Below are positions 16,906-24,280 of a stretch of DNA of 45,775 nt, in pieces (the stretch's first letter is position 1; each line of letters opens with the position of its first letter). The notes beneath the pieces are model-generated. The model was given only the letters and a program-made list of their open reading frames with translations. It was not told the origin of the DNA and made no database searches. The stretch spans positions 1-45,775 of the forward strand of contig JAHECC010000011.1 in the NCBI GenBank assembly GCA_024641965.1, in the 5' to 3' direction. Origin of the DNA: Rubrivivax sp. Its GTDB lineage: Bacteria > Pseudomonadota > Gammaproteobacteria > Burkholderiales > Burkholderiaceae_C. A program made the position numbers and the translations under genes.

Positions 16906-16925
16906 GCTACCCATTTGGGCTACGG
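16906..16925. promoter_or_regulatory. Candidate operator related to the site upstream of dsrA
   Basis: GCTACCCATTTGGGCTACGG contains the NarL-like heptamer TACCCAT in a near-palindrome (CTACCCATTTGGGCTAC). Its reverse complement and the site at 1552-1568 agree at 13 of 17 positions and share AATGGGTAG. It lies in the 289-base gap between the kinase start (16778) and the Rieske-fusion start (17068), where it could serve autoregulation. A further TTACCC follows at about 16930, and a TATAG stretch at about 16944. The remainder of the gap is GC-rich with nothing else recognisable. Confidence 0.45.
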
Positions 16926-17067
16926 GCCATTACCCTTCCCGGCTATAGACGCCCCGCGGCCCGCTTGCGCTAATCGCGGCACTGGATGATGCCTGCGCGA
17001 TCGCGCGCCGGCCGGACGCGGCGGCCCGCGCGACACACGAACTTCCCGCCGATTGGCTGAGCACACG

Positions 17068-17697
17068 ATGAGCGACGCCCTCAACTACCTGGCCAAGGCC
17101 CGCCCGGACGCGGTCGGCCACTACTTCGCCTTCCTGAAGGCCTGCGGCACGCGGCTGGACCCGAAGACGCGCAACCTGATCTCGGTGATCACCAAGGTGT
17201 ACGCGCAAACCGACCGAGGCTTCCGCCAGTACCTGAGACGCGCGCTGCGCGAGGGCTGCACGCCGGCCGAGGTGCTCGACGCGCTGCTGATGGCCTTTCC
17301 GGCACTTGGCCTGGCAAAGATCGTCTGGGCGGTGGACATCATCCTGTCGATGGACCTGCCGGAGTTCAGGCCGGAGGCGCTGCAGGGCGAAGACATGCAG
17401 TGGCACGACGTGATGGCCGCCGCCGATCTGCAGCCGGACGAAGTACAGCGCGTCGACTGCGACGGCCGCGGCTTGTTCGTCTACAGCGACGGCAGCGAGA
17501 TCCGCGTCTACGACAGCCGCTGCCCGCACCAGAGCACCAACATCCCGCACCTGGCATTGCAGGGCTCGACGCTGACCTGCCCGAAACATGAATGGGCCTT
17601 CGACGTGCGCAGCGGCCGGTGTATCGCAAAGGGCGACAGCCCGCTGCGATGCTGGCCCTGCAAGGTGGTCGACGGCCGCCTGTTGGCCCGCTGGTAG
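17068..17697 (+). CDS. Carboxymuconolactone decarboxylase-like domain fused to a Rieske [2Fe-2S] domain
   Basis: 209 residues from the ATG at 17068 (MSDALNYLAK); the upstream GCTGAG makes this preferable to the track start at 17053. Residues about 10-95 resemble the AhpD/carboxymuconolactone decarboxylase fold (LDPKTRNLISVITKVYAQTD and EGCTPAEVLDALLMAF) but lack the AhpD CxxC. Residues about 110-209 form a Rieske ferredoxin domain with ligands C152, H154, C171 and H174 in CPHQSTN and CPKHEWAFD. No signal peptide is present, so it is cytoplasmic. Substrate and role are unknown. Its neighbours suggest a redox accessory of sulfur oxidation. Confidence 0.85.
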   Translation: MSDALNYLAKARPDAVGHYFAFLKACGTRLDPKTRNLISVITKVYAQTDRGFRQYLRRALREGCTPAEVLDALLMAFPALGLAKIVWAVDIILSMDLPEFRPEALQGEDMQWHDVMAAADLQPDEVQRVDCDGRGLFVYSDGSEIRVYDSRCPHQSTNIPHLALQGSTLTCPKHEWAFDVRSGRCIAKGDSPLRCWPCKVVDGRLLARW

Positions 17698-17745
17698 ACC
17701 GGCGCTCCGTATCAACACTCTATGCCCCAACCCTTGGAGACAAAC

Positions 17746-19095
17746 ATGTTCACTGCACGTCCTGCATTTGTGCAGCGCGCACCCGTCGCCGCGGCCCTGA
17801 GCCTGTTACTGGCCGCCGGTGCGGCGCAGGCTACCGATGGCTATTTCGCCAACGGCTACGGCATGACCAGCATCGGCATGGGCGGCGCCGCGGTGGCCGT
17901 CGCGCTCGAGCCCTTCGGCGGCGCCGTCAACCCCGGCGCGATGAGCTTCCTCGACAGCCAGTGGCAACTGGGCCTGAGCTGGTTCAGCCCCGACCGCAGC
18001 GCGTCGCGCACCGGCTCGGGCCCGGCCGGCATCGACGGCAGCGCCACCAGCGGCAGCACCAACTTCTTCATTCCCGAGTTCGGCGCCAATTGGCGCTACA
18101 GCCCGGAGCTTGCTTTCGGCCTGACGGTCTACGGCAACGGCGGCATGAACACCGATTACCCAGGCGGGCAGATACCGGCACAAAGCGCCTGCGCGCAGTT
18201 CAATCCGACACCGGGCCCGTACAACCTGATGTGCGGCAACGGCAGGCTCGGCGTCGACCTGATGCAACTGATGATCGCGCCCTACGTGTCGTGGCAGTTC
18301 ACGAAGGGCCATTCGATCGGCATCGCGCCGACCCTGGCCTACCAGCGCTTCAAGGCCGAGGGCCTGCAGGCCTTCGACAACCCGATGCTGTCCACCAGCA
18401 TGGGCAGCGTCACGAACAACGGCTACAGCGGTTCGTGGGGCGGCGGCGTGCGCATCGGCTACATGGGCCAGTTCACCGAGCAGTTCGCCGTCGGTGCAGC
18501 CTACGCGACGAAGATGTGGATGGGCGAGTTCGACGACTACAAGGGCCTGTTCGCGCAGGCCGGCGACTTCGACATTCCGTCGAATTTCACGCTCGGCGGC
18601 TCGTATCGGCCAACCCAGGAGTGGCTGCTCGCGCTGGACTTTCAGCGCATCTTCTACAGCGACTCGGTGGCGGTGAACAACCCGAGTTCGTTGATCGGCA
18701 ATTGCGCGCAGGGTCAGACCACAGCCTGCCTGGGGGGCAGCAACGGCGCCGGCTTCGGCTGGCGGGACATCAACGTGTGGAAGTTCGGCGTGCAATACAC
18801 GCTCAACGACCAGTGGACGCTGCGCGGCGGCTACAACTACACGCAAAACCCGATCCGGCCGCAGGACGTGACCTTCAACATCATCGCCCCGGGCGTGGTG
18901 CAGAACCAGTGGACGCTCGGAACCACCTGGAAGATCGACGCGGCGTCCCAGATCACTGGTGCGTTCATGTACGCGCAGAACAACTCGGTCACCGGCACCA
19001 GCCTGCTGGTCGGCTTCGGCGCGCCGCCGACGACGACCGAGACGATCTCGATGAAGGAATATCAACTGGGCCTCGCCTATACGCGACGCTTCTGA
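17746..19095 (+). CDS. OmpP1/FadL/TodX-family outer-membrane protein
   Basis: 449 residues from the ATG at 17746, with TTGGAGA five bases upstream; the track start at 17722 lacks a ribosome site. A signal peptide ends near AAGAAQA. The mature N-terminus TDGYFANGYGMTSIGMGGAAVAVA is the FadL-type hatch/plug motif, and the C-terminus YQLGLAYTRRF ends in phenylalanine, as outer-membrane barrels do. FadL-type channels take up hydrophobic molecules. Between dsr and sox genes it might import hydrophobic sulfur species or an unrelated hydrocarbon; the sequence does not decide. Confidence 0.92.
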   Translation: MFTARPAFVQRAPVAAALSLLLAAGAAQATDGYFANGYGMTSIGMGGAAVAVALEPFGGAVNPGAMSFLDSQWQLGLSWFSPDRSASRTGSGPAGIDGSATSGSTNFFIPEFGANWRYSPELAFGLTVYGNGGMNTDYPGGQIPAQSACAQFNPTPGPYNLMCGNGRLGVDLMQLMIAPYVSWQFTKGHSIGIAPTLAYQRFKAEGLQAFDNPMLSTSMGSVTNNGYSGSWGGGVRIGYMGQFTEQFAVGAAYATKMWMGEFDDYKGLFAQAGDFDIPSNFTLGGSYRPTQEWLLALDFQRIFYSDSVAVNNPSSLIGNCAQGQTTACLGGSNGAGFGWRDINVWKFGVQYTLNDQWTLRGGYNYTQNPIRPQDVTFNIIAPGVVQNQWTLGTTWKIDAASQITGAFMYAQNNSVTGTSLLVGFGAPPTTTETISMKEYQLGLAYTRRF

Positions 19096-19250
19096 TATCG
19101 ACCACGCCGGCGCGACGGCTTGACGAGCTGGCCGATGCGCTGACAGCCACTCGCACCACGACACGGCTACCGAACAGCATCCCTCGGGGTGAACGCAGTG
19201 CTTGGCCCCGCCGTTGCCTGAGCAAAGGGCGAGCCAGGGATTTCACTGAT

Positions 19251-19305
19251 TTGCCGAACCTGGTCCAGTCTTATATTTGTATTTGCTTATATCCGGATTA
19301 AAGCT
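19251..19305 (+). promoter_or_regulatory. AT-rich promoter/operator region of the sox operon
   Basis: A markedly AT-rich island in an otherwise GC-rich window lies just upstream of soxC. It contains a direct repeat CTTATAT at 19270-19276 and 19286-19292 (16 bases apart). A TTGCCG at about 19251, 17 bases before TATTTG, can be read as a -35/-10 pair. The repeat could be an operator for the ArsR-type regulator encoded at 30678, but there is no proof. The stretch 19096-19250, after the FadL gene, shows nothing recognisable. Confidence 0.5.
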
Positions 19306-19332
19306 ATGCCCTTCTGCGAGCAGCCGAATTGA
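19306..19332 (+). other. Possible 8-codon leader ORF overlapping the soxC start
   Basis: ATG at 19306 opens MPFCEQPN followed by TGA at 19330-19332, which overlaps the TTG start of soxC (TTGA). Because soxC has a weak ribosome site and a rare TTG start, the small ORF could couple or attenuate its translation. It may also be chance. Confidence 0.3.
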
Positions 19333-20705
19333 GCGATGCCAACGCCCCCGCCGGCCGCATCGTCAAGGCGCCGGAGTCTTTCCTGGCGAAGGATGGCATC
19401 CGCAGGGTCTTCGTCGAAGGCCGAGCGGGCCGGCGCGACTTCATCCGTTCGGCCTTCGCGGCTGCGGTCGCCGGCGCGGCCGTACCGGCAGCGCGAGCGC
19501 AATCGAATCCGGTTCCAACCGAAGGCGGTGATGCCAACATCCTGAACCTGCCCGCACACAGCACCGGCCTTGGCCAAGGCGTCGCGACCGATGGCTACGG
19601 CAAGCCCTCCAAGTTCGAGGTCAACCTACAGCGCCGCATCAACCCGGGTCTGACCCAGACCACGCAGTCGTCGGTGTCCTTCGCGCCGCTGCAATCGCTG
19701 TTCGGCATCGTCACACCCAGCGGGCTGCACTTCGAGCGCCACCACCAGGGCTGGTGGGACATCGACCCGTCGAAGCACCGGCTGATGGTCAATGGCTCCG
19801 ACGCGAAGATGCTGAAGACGCCGATGGTCTTCACGATGGACGAGCTGATGCGCCTGCCGGCGGTCAGCCGCTTCCATTTCATCGAGTGCGGCGCCAACAC
19901 CGGCATGGAATGGGGCCACGTCACCGTGCCGACGGTGCAGTACAGCCACGGCATGCTCAGCTGCAGCGAATTCACCGGCGTGCCGCTGAAAGTGGTGCTC
20001 GAACTGTGCGGCGTGGATTTCAAGCGCGCGCGATACGTGCTCGGCGAAGGCGCCGATGGCTCGTCGATGACGCGCACATTGCCAATGGAGATGGTCGAGC
20101 GCGGCGAGGTGCTGCTCGCCTACGGCCAGAACGGCGAGATGCTGCGCCCTGAAAACGGTTACCCGCTGCGCCTGGTGGTGCCCGGGGTGCAGGGCGTCAG
20201 CTGGGTCAAATACCTGCGCCGCATCGAGGTCGGCGACAAACCCTGGACCACCAAGGACGAGGCCATCCACTACATCGATCTGATGCCCGACGGCAAGCAC
20301 CGCCAGTACAGCAGCATCCAGGAATGCAAGAGCGTGGTGACCACGCCATCGGGTGGTCAGTTGCTGCTGGACAAGGGTTTCTACAACATCAGCGGGCTGG
20401 CCTGGTCAGGGCGCGGCAAGGTCAGCCGCGTGGACGTGTCGGTCGACGGCGGGCGCAACTGGCGCAGCGCACGACTCGAGTCGCCGGTGCTGAGCAAGTG
20501 CCTGACGCGCTTCAACCTCGACTGGGTCTGGGACGGCAAGCCGGCACTGGTGCAAAGCCGCGCCATCGACGAAACCGGTTACGTGCAACCCGCATACCGC
20601 GAGCTGCGCGCGGTGCGCGGCACGCGCTCGATCTATCACAACAACGCCGTGCAGACCTGGCTGGTGCAGGAAAGCGGCGAGGTGAAGAATGTCCAGCTTT
20701 CCTAA
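19329..20705 (+). CDS. soxC: Sulfane dehydrogenase molybdopterin subunit SoxC
   Basis: 458 residues from a TTG start. A long n-region is followed by a Tat signal (AGRRDFIRSAFAAAVAGAAV), so the molybdenum protein is exported folded to the periplasm. The sulfite oxidase-family domain carries the Mo-ligand cysteine region HFIECGANTGMEWG. The C-terminal dimerization domain contains SGLAWSGRGKVSRVDVSVDGG. With SoxD it oxidizes the sulfane sulfur bound to SoxYZ, a six-electron step. No better in-frame ATG exists nearby. Its end overlaps soxD by 17 bases. Confidence 0.95.
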   Translation: MSDANAPAGRIVKAPESFLAKDGIRRVFVEGRAGRRDFIRSAFAAAVAGAAVPAARAQSNPVPTEGGDANILNLPAHSTGLGQGVATDGYGKPSKFEVNLQRRINPGLTQTTQSSVSFAPLQSLFGIVTPSGLHFERHHQGWWDIDPSKHRLMVNGSDAKMLKTPMVFTMDELMRLPAVSRFHFIECGANTGMEWGHVTVPTVQYSHGMLSCSEFTGVPLKVVLELCGVDFKRARYVLGEGADGSSMTRTLPMEMVERGEVLLAYGQNGEMLRPENGYPLRLVVPGVQGVSWVKYLRRIEVGDKPWTTKDEAIHYIDLMPDGKHRQYSSIQECKSVVTTPSGGQLLLDKGFYNISGLAWSGRGKVSRVDVSVDGGRNWRSARLESPVLSKCLTRFNLDWVWDGKPALVQSRAIDETGYVQPAYRELRAVRGTRSIYHNNAVQTWLVQESGEVKNVQLS

Positions 20706-21750
20706 GCGCCTGCTGGCCCTGGCCGGGGTCGCATGGTGTGCCGCGGTGGCTGCGCAGAGCGTGGCCATCACCGGCATCGGCCGGCCCGCCACCGCGGCCG
20801 AGCTGGCGGCCTGGGACATCGATGTGCGGGCCGATTTCAAGGGACTGCCCAAGGGCTCGGGCACGGTGGCGCAGGGCATGGAACTGTGGGAGGCCAAGTG
20901 CGCCTCCTGCCACGGTGTGTTCGGCGAGAGCAACCAGTTCTTCGCGCCTCTGGTCGGCGGCACGACCAAGGATGACGTCAAGACCGGCCGTGTCGCCCGG
21001 CTGCTGGATCCGGCCTACCCGGGGCGCACCACCTTGATGAAGCTGGCCACGGTGTCGACGCTGTGGGACTACATCCATCGCGCGATGCCATGGAACGCGC
21101 CCAAGACGTTGAAGCCCGACGAGGTGTATGCGTTGACCGCCTTCCTGCTCCACCTGGGCGAGGTGCTGCCCGAGACCTTCACGCTCAGCGACGCGAACAT
21201 CGCGCAGGTACAGGGCATGATGCCCAACCGCAACGGCATGACCACCGCTCACGGCCTGTGGCCGGGCCCAGGCATGGGCAATGCCAAGCCCGACGTGAAG
21301 GCCGTGGCCTGCATGACGAACTGCGCCGGCAACATCACGGTGGCCTCGTACATTCCCGACCACGCGCGCAATGCGCATGGCAACCTGGCCGAGCAGAACC
21401 GCAGCGTCGGCGCGCAGCATGGTGCCGACACCACGCGCCCGTCCGGCGCACCGCCGGCGGCCGCTGCGCCCGAGAAGGCGGCGCCCGATTCGAACGCCGC
21501 CGCCGAGGCGCTGGCACGCAAGCTCAACTGCCTGACCTGCCACGGTGTAGACAACAAGATCGTCGGGCCGGGTTTTCGCCAGGTCGCGAAGAAGTACGCC
21601 GCGCGCAGCGACACCGCAGCCTATCTGGCACAGAAGATCCGCGCAGGCGGCAGCGGCGTATGGGGCCAGGTGCCGATGCCGCCGCAGACCGCCAGCCCCG
21701 AAGAAGTGAAGACCTTGGCGCAATGGATCGCCGATGGCGCCACGCCATGA
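20689..21750 (+). CDS. soxD: SoxD, diheme cytochrome c subunit of sulfane dehydrogenase
   Basis: 353 residues with an N-terminal signal peptide (LLALAGVAWCAAVAAQ). Two heme sites are visible: CASCH (C71, C74, H75) and CLTCH (about 283-287), separated by a proline/alanine-rich linker (SGAPPAAAAPEKAAP). The second domain contains GPGFRQVAKKY and VPMPPQ, typical of small cytochrome c domains with Met ligation. It accepts electrons from SoxC. The start lies inside the soxC end with GAGGTGAAGA as ribosome site. Confidence 0.95.
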   Translation: MSSFPKRLLALAGVAWCAAVAAQSVAITGIGRPATAAELAAWDIDVRADFKGLPKGSGTVAQGMELWEAKCASCHGVFGESNQFFAPLVGGTTKDDVKTGRVARLLDPAYPGRTTLMKLATVSTLWDYIHRAMPWNAPKTLKPDEVYALTAFLLHLGEVLPETFTLSDANIAQVQGMMPNRNGMTTAHGLWPGPGMGNAKPDVKAVACMTNCAGNITVASYIPDHARNAHGNLAEQNRSVGAQHGADTTRPSGAPPAAAAPEKAAPDSNAAAEALARKLNCLTCHGVDNKIVGPGFRQVAKKYAARSDTAAYLAQKIRAGGSGVWGQVPMPPQTASPEEVKTLAQWIADGATP

Positions 21751-21846
21751 AGCGGCCTCGCGCGACACACCACGCCCTCGGGCAACCCCGAATTACGTTC
21801 CTGCCCCGATCGACCATGATGCATTCACCTGAAGGAGATTGAAACC

Positions 21847-22305
21847 ATGCACACCCGACGCGAAATGATGGCCCGCAGTGTCACCGTTGCCAGTTTGCTG
21901 GCCGCTGCCGGTTTCCTGCCCACGCTGGCCAGGGCCGAGTGGCCCAAGGCGGCCTTCGAAGCGAAGTCGCTGGCCGATGCGGTCAAAGCCCTCGGCGGCA
22001 GTGCGCCGGCCGAGAGCAAGGACATCAGCATCACCGGCCCGGATATTGCGGAGAACGGCGCGGTGGTACCTGTAGGGGCATCGACCGCACTGGCCGGTGC
22101 CAAGCGGCTGCTGCTGCTGGTGGAAAAGAACCCCAACGTGCTTGCCGCGGTATTCGACATCACCGATGCGGTCGAGGCCAACGTCAATACGCGCGTCAAG
22201 ATGGGCCAGTCGTCCAACGTGTACGCGGTGGCGATGATGGGCGACGGCAAGGTGCTGTATGCCGTCAAGGAAATCAAGGTCACCCTCGGTGGCTGCGGCG
22301 GCTGA
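21847..22305 (+). CDS. soxY: SoxY, thiosulfate-oxidation carrier protein
   Basis: 152 residues. An N-terminal Tat-like signal (TRREMMARSVTVASLLAAAGF) is followed by the SoxY immunoglobulin-like domain. The C-terminal swinging arm ends in GGCGG, whose cysteine (about residue 150) covalently carries the sulfur substrate. Export is with SoxZ as a heterodimer. A strong AAGGAG ribosome site precedes the ATG. It lies 96 bases after soxD, and that gap shows no hairpin of note. Confidence 0.96.
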   Translation: MHTRREMMARSVTVASLLAAAGFLPTLARAEWPKAAFEAKSLADAVKALGGSAPAESKDISITGPDIAENGAVVPVGASTALAGAKRLLLLVEKNPNVLAAVFDITDAVEANVNTRVKMGQSSNVYAVAMMGDGKVLYAVKEIKVTLGGCGG

Positions 22306-22351
22306 TGCAAGCGCACCCCACTGAATACCCCGACATCCAAGGAGCATAGAC

Positions 22352-22663
22352 ATGGCAGACCCGATGCGCATTCGCGCCCAAGCCGCCGGTGACAAGACCA
22401 CCGTGCGCGTGTTGATGAGTCACGAGATGGAAACCGGCCAGCGCAAGGATTCGTCCGGCAAGGTGATTCCGGCCTGGTTCATCCAGGAGGTCACGGCCGC
22501 ACTCAACGGCAAGACGGTGCTGACCGCCGAGTGGGGCCCGTCGATATCGAAGAACCCGTTTCTTCAGTTCGTCGTCAAGGGCGGCAAGGCCGGCGACAAG
22601 ATCACCATCAGCTGGGTCGACAACAAGGGCGACAAGCGCAGCGACGAAGCGACGGTGAGCTGA
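22352..22663 (+). CDS. soxZ: SoxZ, partner of SoxY
   Basis: 103 residues without a signal peptide, as expected for a protein carried out by the Tat signal of SoxY. Typical motifs are KTTVRVLMSHEMETGQRKDS near the N-terminus and NPFLQFVVKGGKAGDKITISW later. SoxYZ holds intermediates on the SoxY cysteine. An AAGGAG site precedes the ATG. Two RNA hairpins follow the stop, before soxA. Confidence 0.96.
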   Translation: MADPMRIRAQAAGDKTTVRVLMSHEMETGQRKDSSGKVIPAWFIQEVTAALNGKTVLTAEWGPSISKNPFLQFVVKGGKAGDKITISWVDNKGDKRSDEATVS

Positions 22664-22677
22664 AGCAGCATCACACG

Positions 22678-22730
22678 GCGCTGCCGGCGAGGCAGCGCTT
22701 CTTGCGGGGCCACCACCGATTGGTGGCCCC
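22678..22730 (+). terminator. Two tandem hairpins between soxZ and soxA
   Basis: The first stem is GCGCTGCC/GGCAGCGC (22678-22685 with 22691-22698, 5-base loop), followed by TTCTT. The second is GGGGCCACC/GGTGGCCCC (22706-22714 with 22722-22730, 7-base loop), followed by TTGC. Both are perfect stems. The short T tracts make them weak intrinsic terminators or mRNA processing/stability elements. They could raise SoxYZ carrier output relative to SoxAX and SoxB. Confidence 0.55.
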
Positions 22731-22757
22731 TTGCAACATTCGAAGAAGGAGACATCG

Positions 22758-23555
22758 TTGAAAAGGAAATTGCTCTTGGGACTGGCCGGCGCGGCGCTTT
22801 GCGTCGGCGCGTTGGCGCAGAAGTCCGCCGCCGACGGCATCGCCGAATACCGCAAGATGCTCGAGGACGGCAATCCGGCCGAGCTTTTCGAAGCCAAGGG
22901 TGAGGAACTCTGGAAGAAGAAGCGCGGCCCGAAGAACGCTTCGCTCGAGGCCTGCGATCTGGGCAAGGGAAAAGGCGTCGTCAAGGGCGCCTTCGTCGAG
23001 CTGCCGCGCTATTTCGCCGATACCGACAGCATGCAGGACCTGGAGTCGCGCCTGGTGACCTGCATGGAAGTGCTGCAGGGCTACAAGGAAACCGACATCA
23101 CCGAGGACCGCTGGGGCAAGAACGAGCTGGGCGATGTCGAGGCGATGGCGACCTGGATCGCGGGGCAGTCGCGCGGCATGCGCTTCAACCTGCCGCAGAA
23201 CCACGCCCAGGAGCGTGAGTACTACGCACTCGGCAAGAAGGCCTTCTTCTTCCGCGGCGGCACGCACGACTTTTCCTGCGCGTCCTGCCACGGCGAGGAC
23301 GGCAAGCGCATCCGCCTGCAGGACTTGCCGGACCTGACGAAGAACCCCGGTGACGGCATCGGCTTCGCGGCCTGGCCGGCCTACCGGGTGGGCAACGGGC
23401 AGATGTGGGGCATGCAGCATCGTCTGAACGACTGCTATCGCCAGCAGCGCTTCCCGTACCCCGGCTACATCTCGGACGTGACCATCGCGCTGGCCACGTA
23501 CATGGGGGTCAATGCCAAGGGTGCCGAGTCGATCGCACCGGCCCTCAAGCGCTGA
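22758..23555 (+). CDS. soxA: SoxA, cytochrome c subunit of L-cysteine S-thiosulfotransferase
   Basis: 265 residues from a TTG at 22758, chosen because AAGGAGA lies 5-6 bases upstream. The track start at 22731 overlaps the second hairpin. A signal peptide is present (LLLGLAGAALCVGALAQ). One heme site CASCH (C174, C177, H178) and the C-terminal catalytic cysteine C226 in LNDCYRQQRFPYPGY are present. The N-terminal domain has C66 and C102, likely a disulfide, but no CxxCH, so this is a monoheme SoxA. With SoxX it attaches thiosulfate to SoxYZ. Confidence 0.95.
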   Translation: MKRKLLLGLAGAALCVGALAQKSAADGIAEYRKMLEDGNPAELFEAKGEELWKKKRGPKNASLEACDLGKGKGVVKGAFVELPRYFADTDSMQDLESRLVTCMEVLQGYKETDITEDRWGKNELGDVEAMATWIAGQSRGMRFNLPQNHAQEREYYALGKKAFFFRGGTHDFSCASCHGEDGKRIRLQDLPDLTKNPGDGIGFAAWPAYRVGNGQMWGMQHRLNDCYRQQRFPYPGYISDVTIALATYMGVNAKGAESIAPALKR

Positions 23556-23568
23556 ACCGGAGACACCA

Positions 23569-24213
23569 ATGAAGATCACGAACAAGATGTGGATGGCTGG
23601 CGCCCTGGGCAGCGCTGCCTTGTTGCTGGCCGGTTGCGCAAGTGCGCCGGACAGCGGCGATGCCTTCACACGCATGATGAAGTCGTCCTTCAGCAGCAAG
23701 GGCATCGCCAAGGTCGATCGCCTTGATCAAGACCAGGGCCAAGCTGCCTGCTCGTCGGACCAACCGCCCACCGCGGCTGTCGCCGACAAGATCCAGGCCG
23801 ACGCGCTGTACACAGTGAAGTGGCCCACGGGTGGCCGCTACATCGGCGACTGGAAGGCCGGCGAGAAGCTGGCGCAAAACGGCCGCGGCATGACCTGGTC
23901 CGACAAGAGCGCCGACCCGGAAGCCAACGGCGGCAACTGCTACAACTGCCACCAGATCGACAAGAAGGAGATCTCCTACGGCACCATCGGCCCGAGCCTG
24001 TGGAACTACGGCAAGACACGTGGTGTCACCGACCCGAGTTCGGCGGTGTCGGCGCCGATCGTGCAATACACCTGGGTCAAGCTGTGGAACTCCAAGGCCT
24101 ACTCGGCCTGCTCCAACATGCCGCGCTTCGGTCACAGCAAGCTGCTCAACGAGAAGCAACTGGCCGACCTGATGGCGCTGCTGCTCGATCCGAAATCGCC
24201 GGTCAACCAGTAA
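23569..24213 (+). CDS. soxX: SoxX, monoheme cytochrome c of SoxAX
   Basis: 214 residues from the ATG at 23569 with CCGGAGA upstream. The signal sequence ends in LLLAGC, a lipobox, which predicts a lipid-anchored protein with C23 as first residue. The heme site is NCYNCHQI (C124, C127, H128), and a distal methionine is probably in CSNMPRFG. It is longer than minimal SoxX because of about 80 residues before the heme domain. It forms the SoxAX complex with the preceding gene product. Confidence 0.94.
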   Translation: MKITNKMWMAGALGSAALLLAGCASAPDSGDAFTRMMKSSFSSKGIAKVDRLDQDQGQAACSSDQPPTAAVADKIQADALYTVKWPTGGRYIGDWKAGEKLAQNGRGMTWSDKSADPEANGGNCYNCHQIDKKEISYGTIGPSLWNYGKTRGVTDPSSAVSAPIVQYTWVKLWNSKAYSACSNMPRFGHSKLLNEKQLADLMALLLDPKSPVNQ

Positions 24214-24226
24214 CGGGCTCTTTGCC

Positions 24227-24256
24227 AGCCCGGCCGAGCGCCGGGCTTTTCTTTTT
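24227..24256 (+). terminator. Intrinsic terminator between soxX and soxB
   Basis: A perfect 8-bp stem AGCCCGGC/GCCGGGCT (24227-24234 and 24240-24247) with a 5-base loop is followed by TTTTCTTTTT. This is the best intrinsic terminator in the window, yet soxB on the same strand starts only 25 bases later, so it probably attenuates soxB. Confidence 0.75.
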
Positions 24257-24280
24257 CCCGAAGATGAGCCGTTATTTGAC

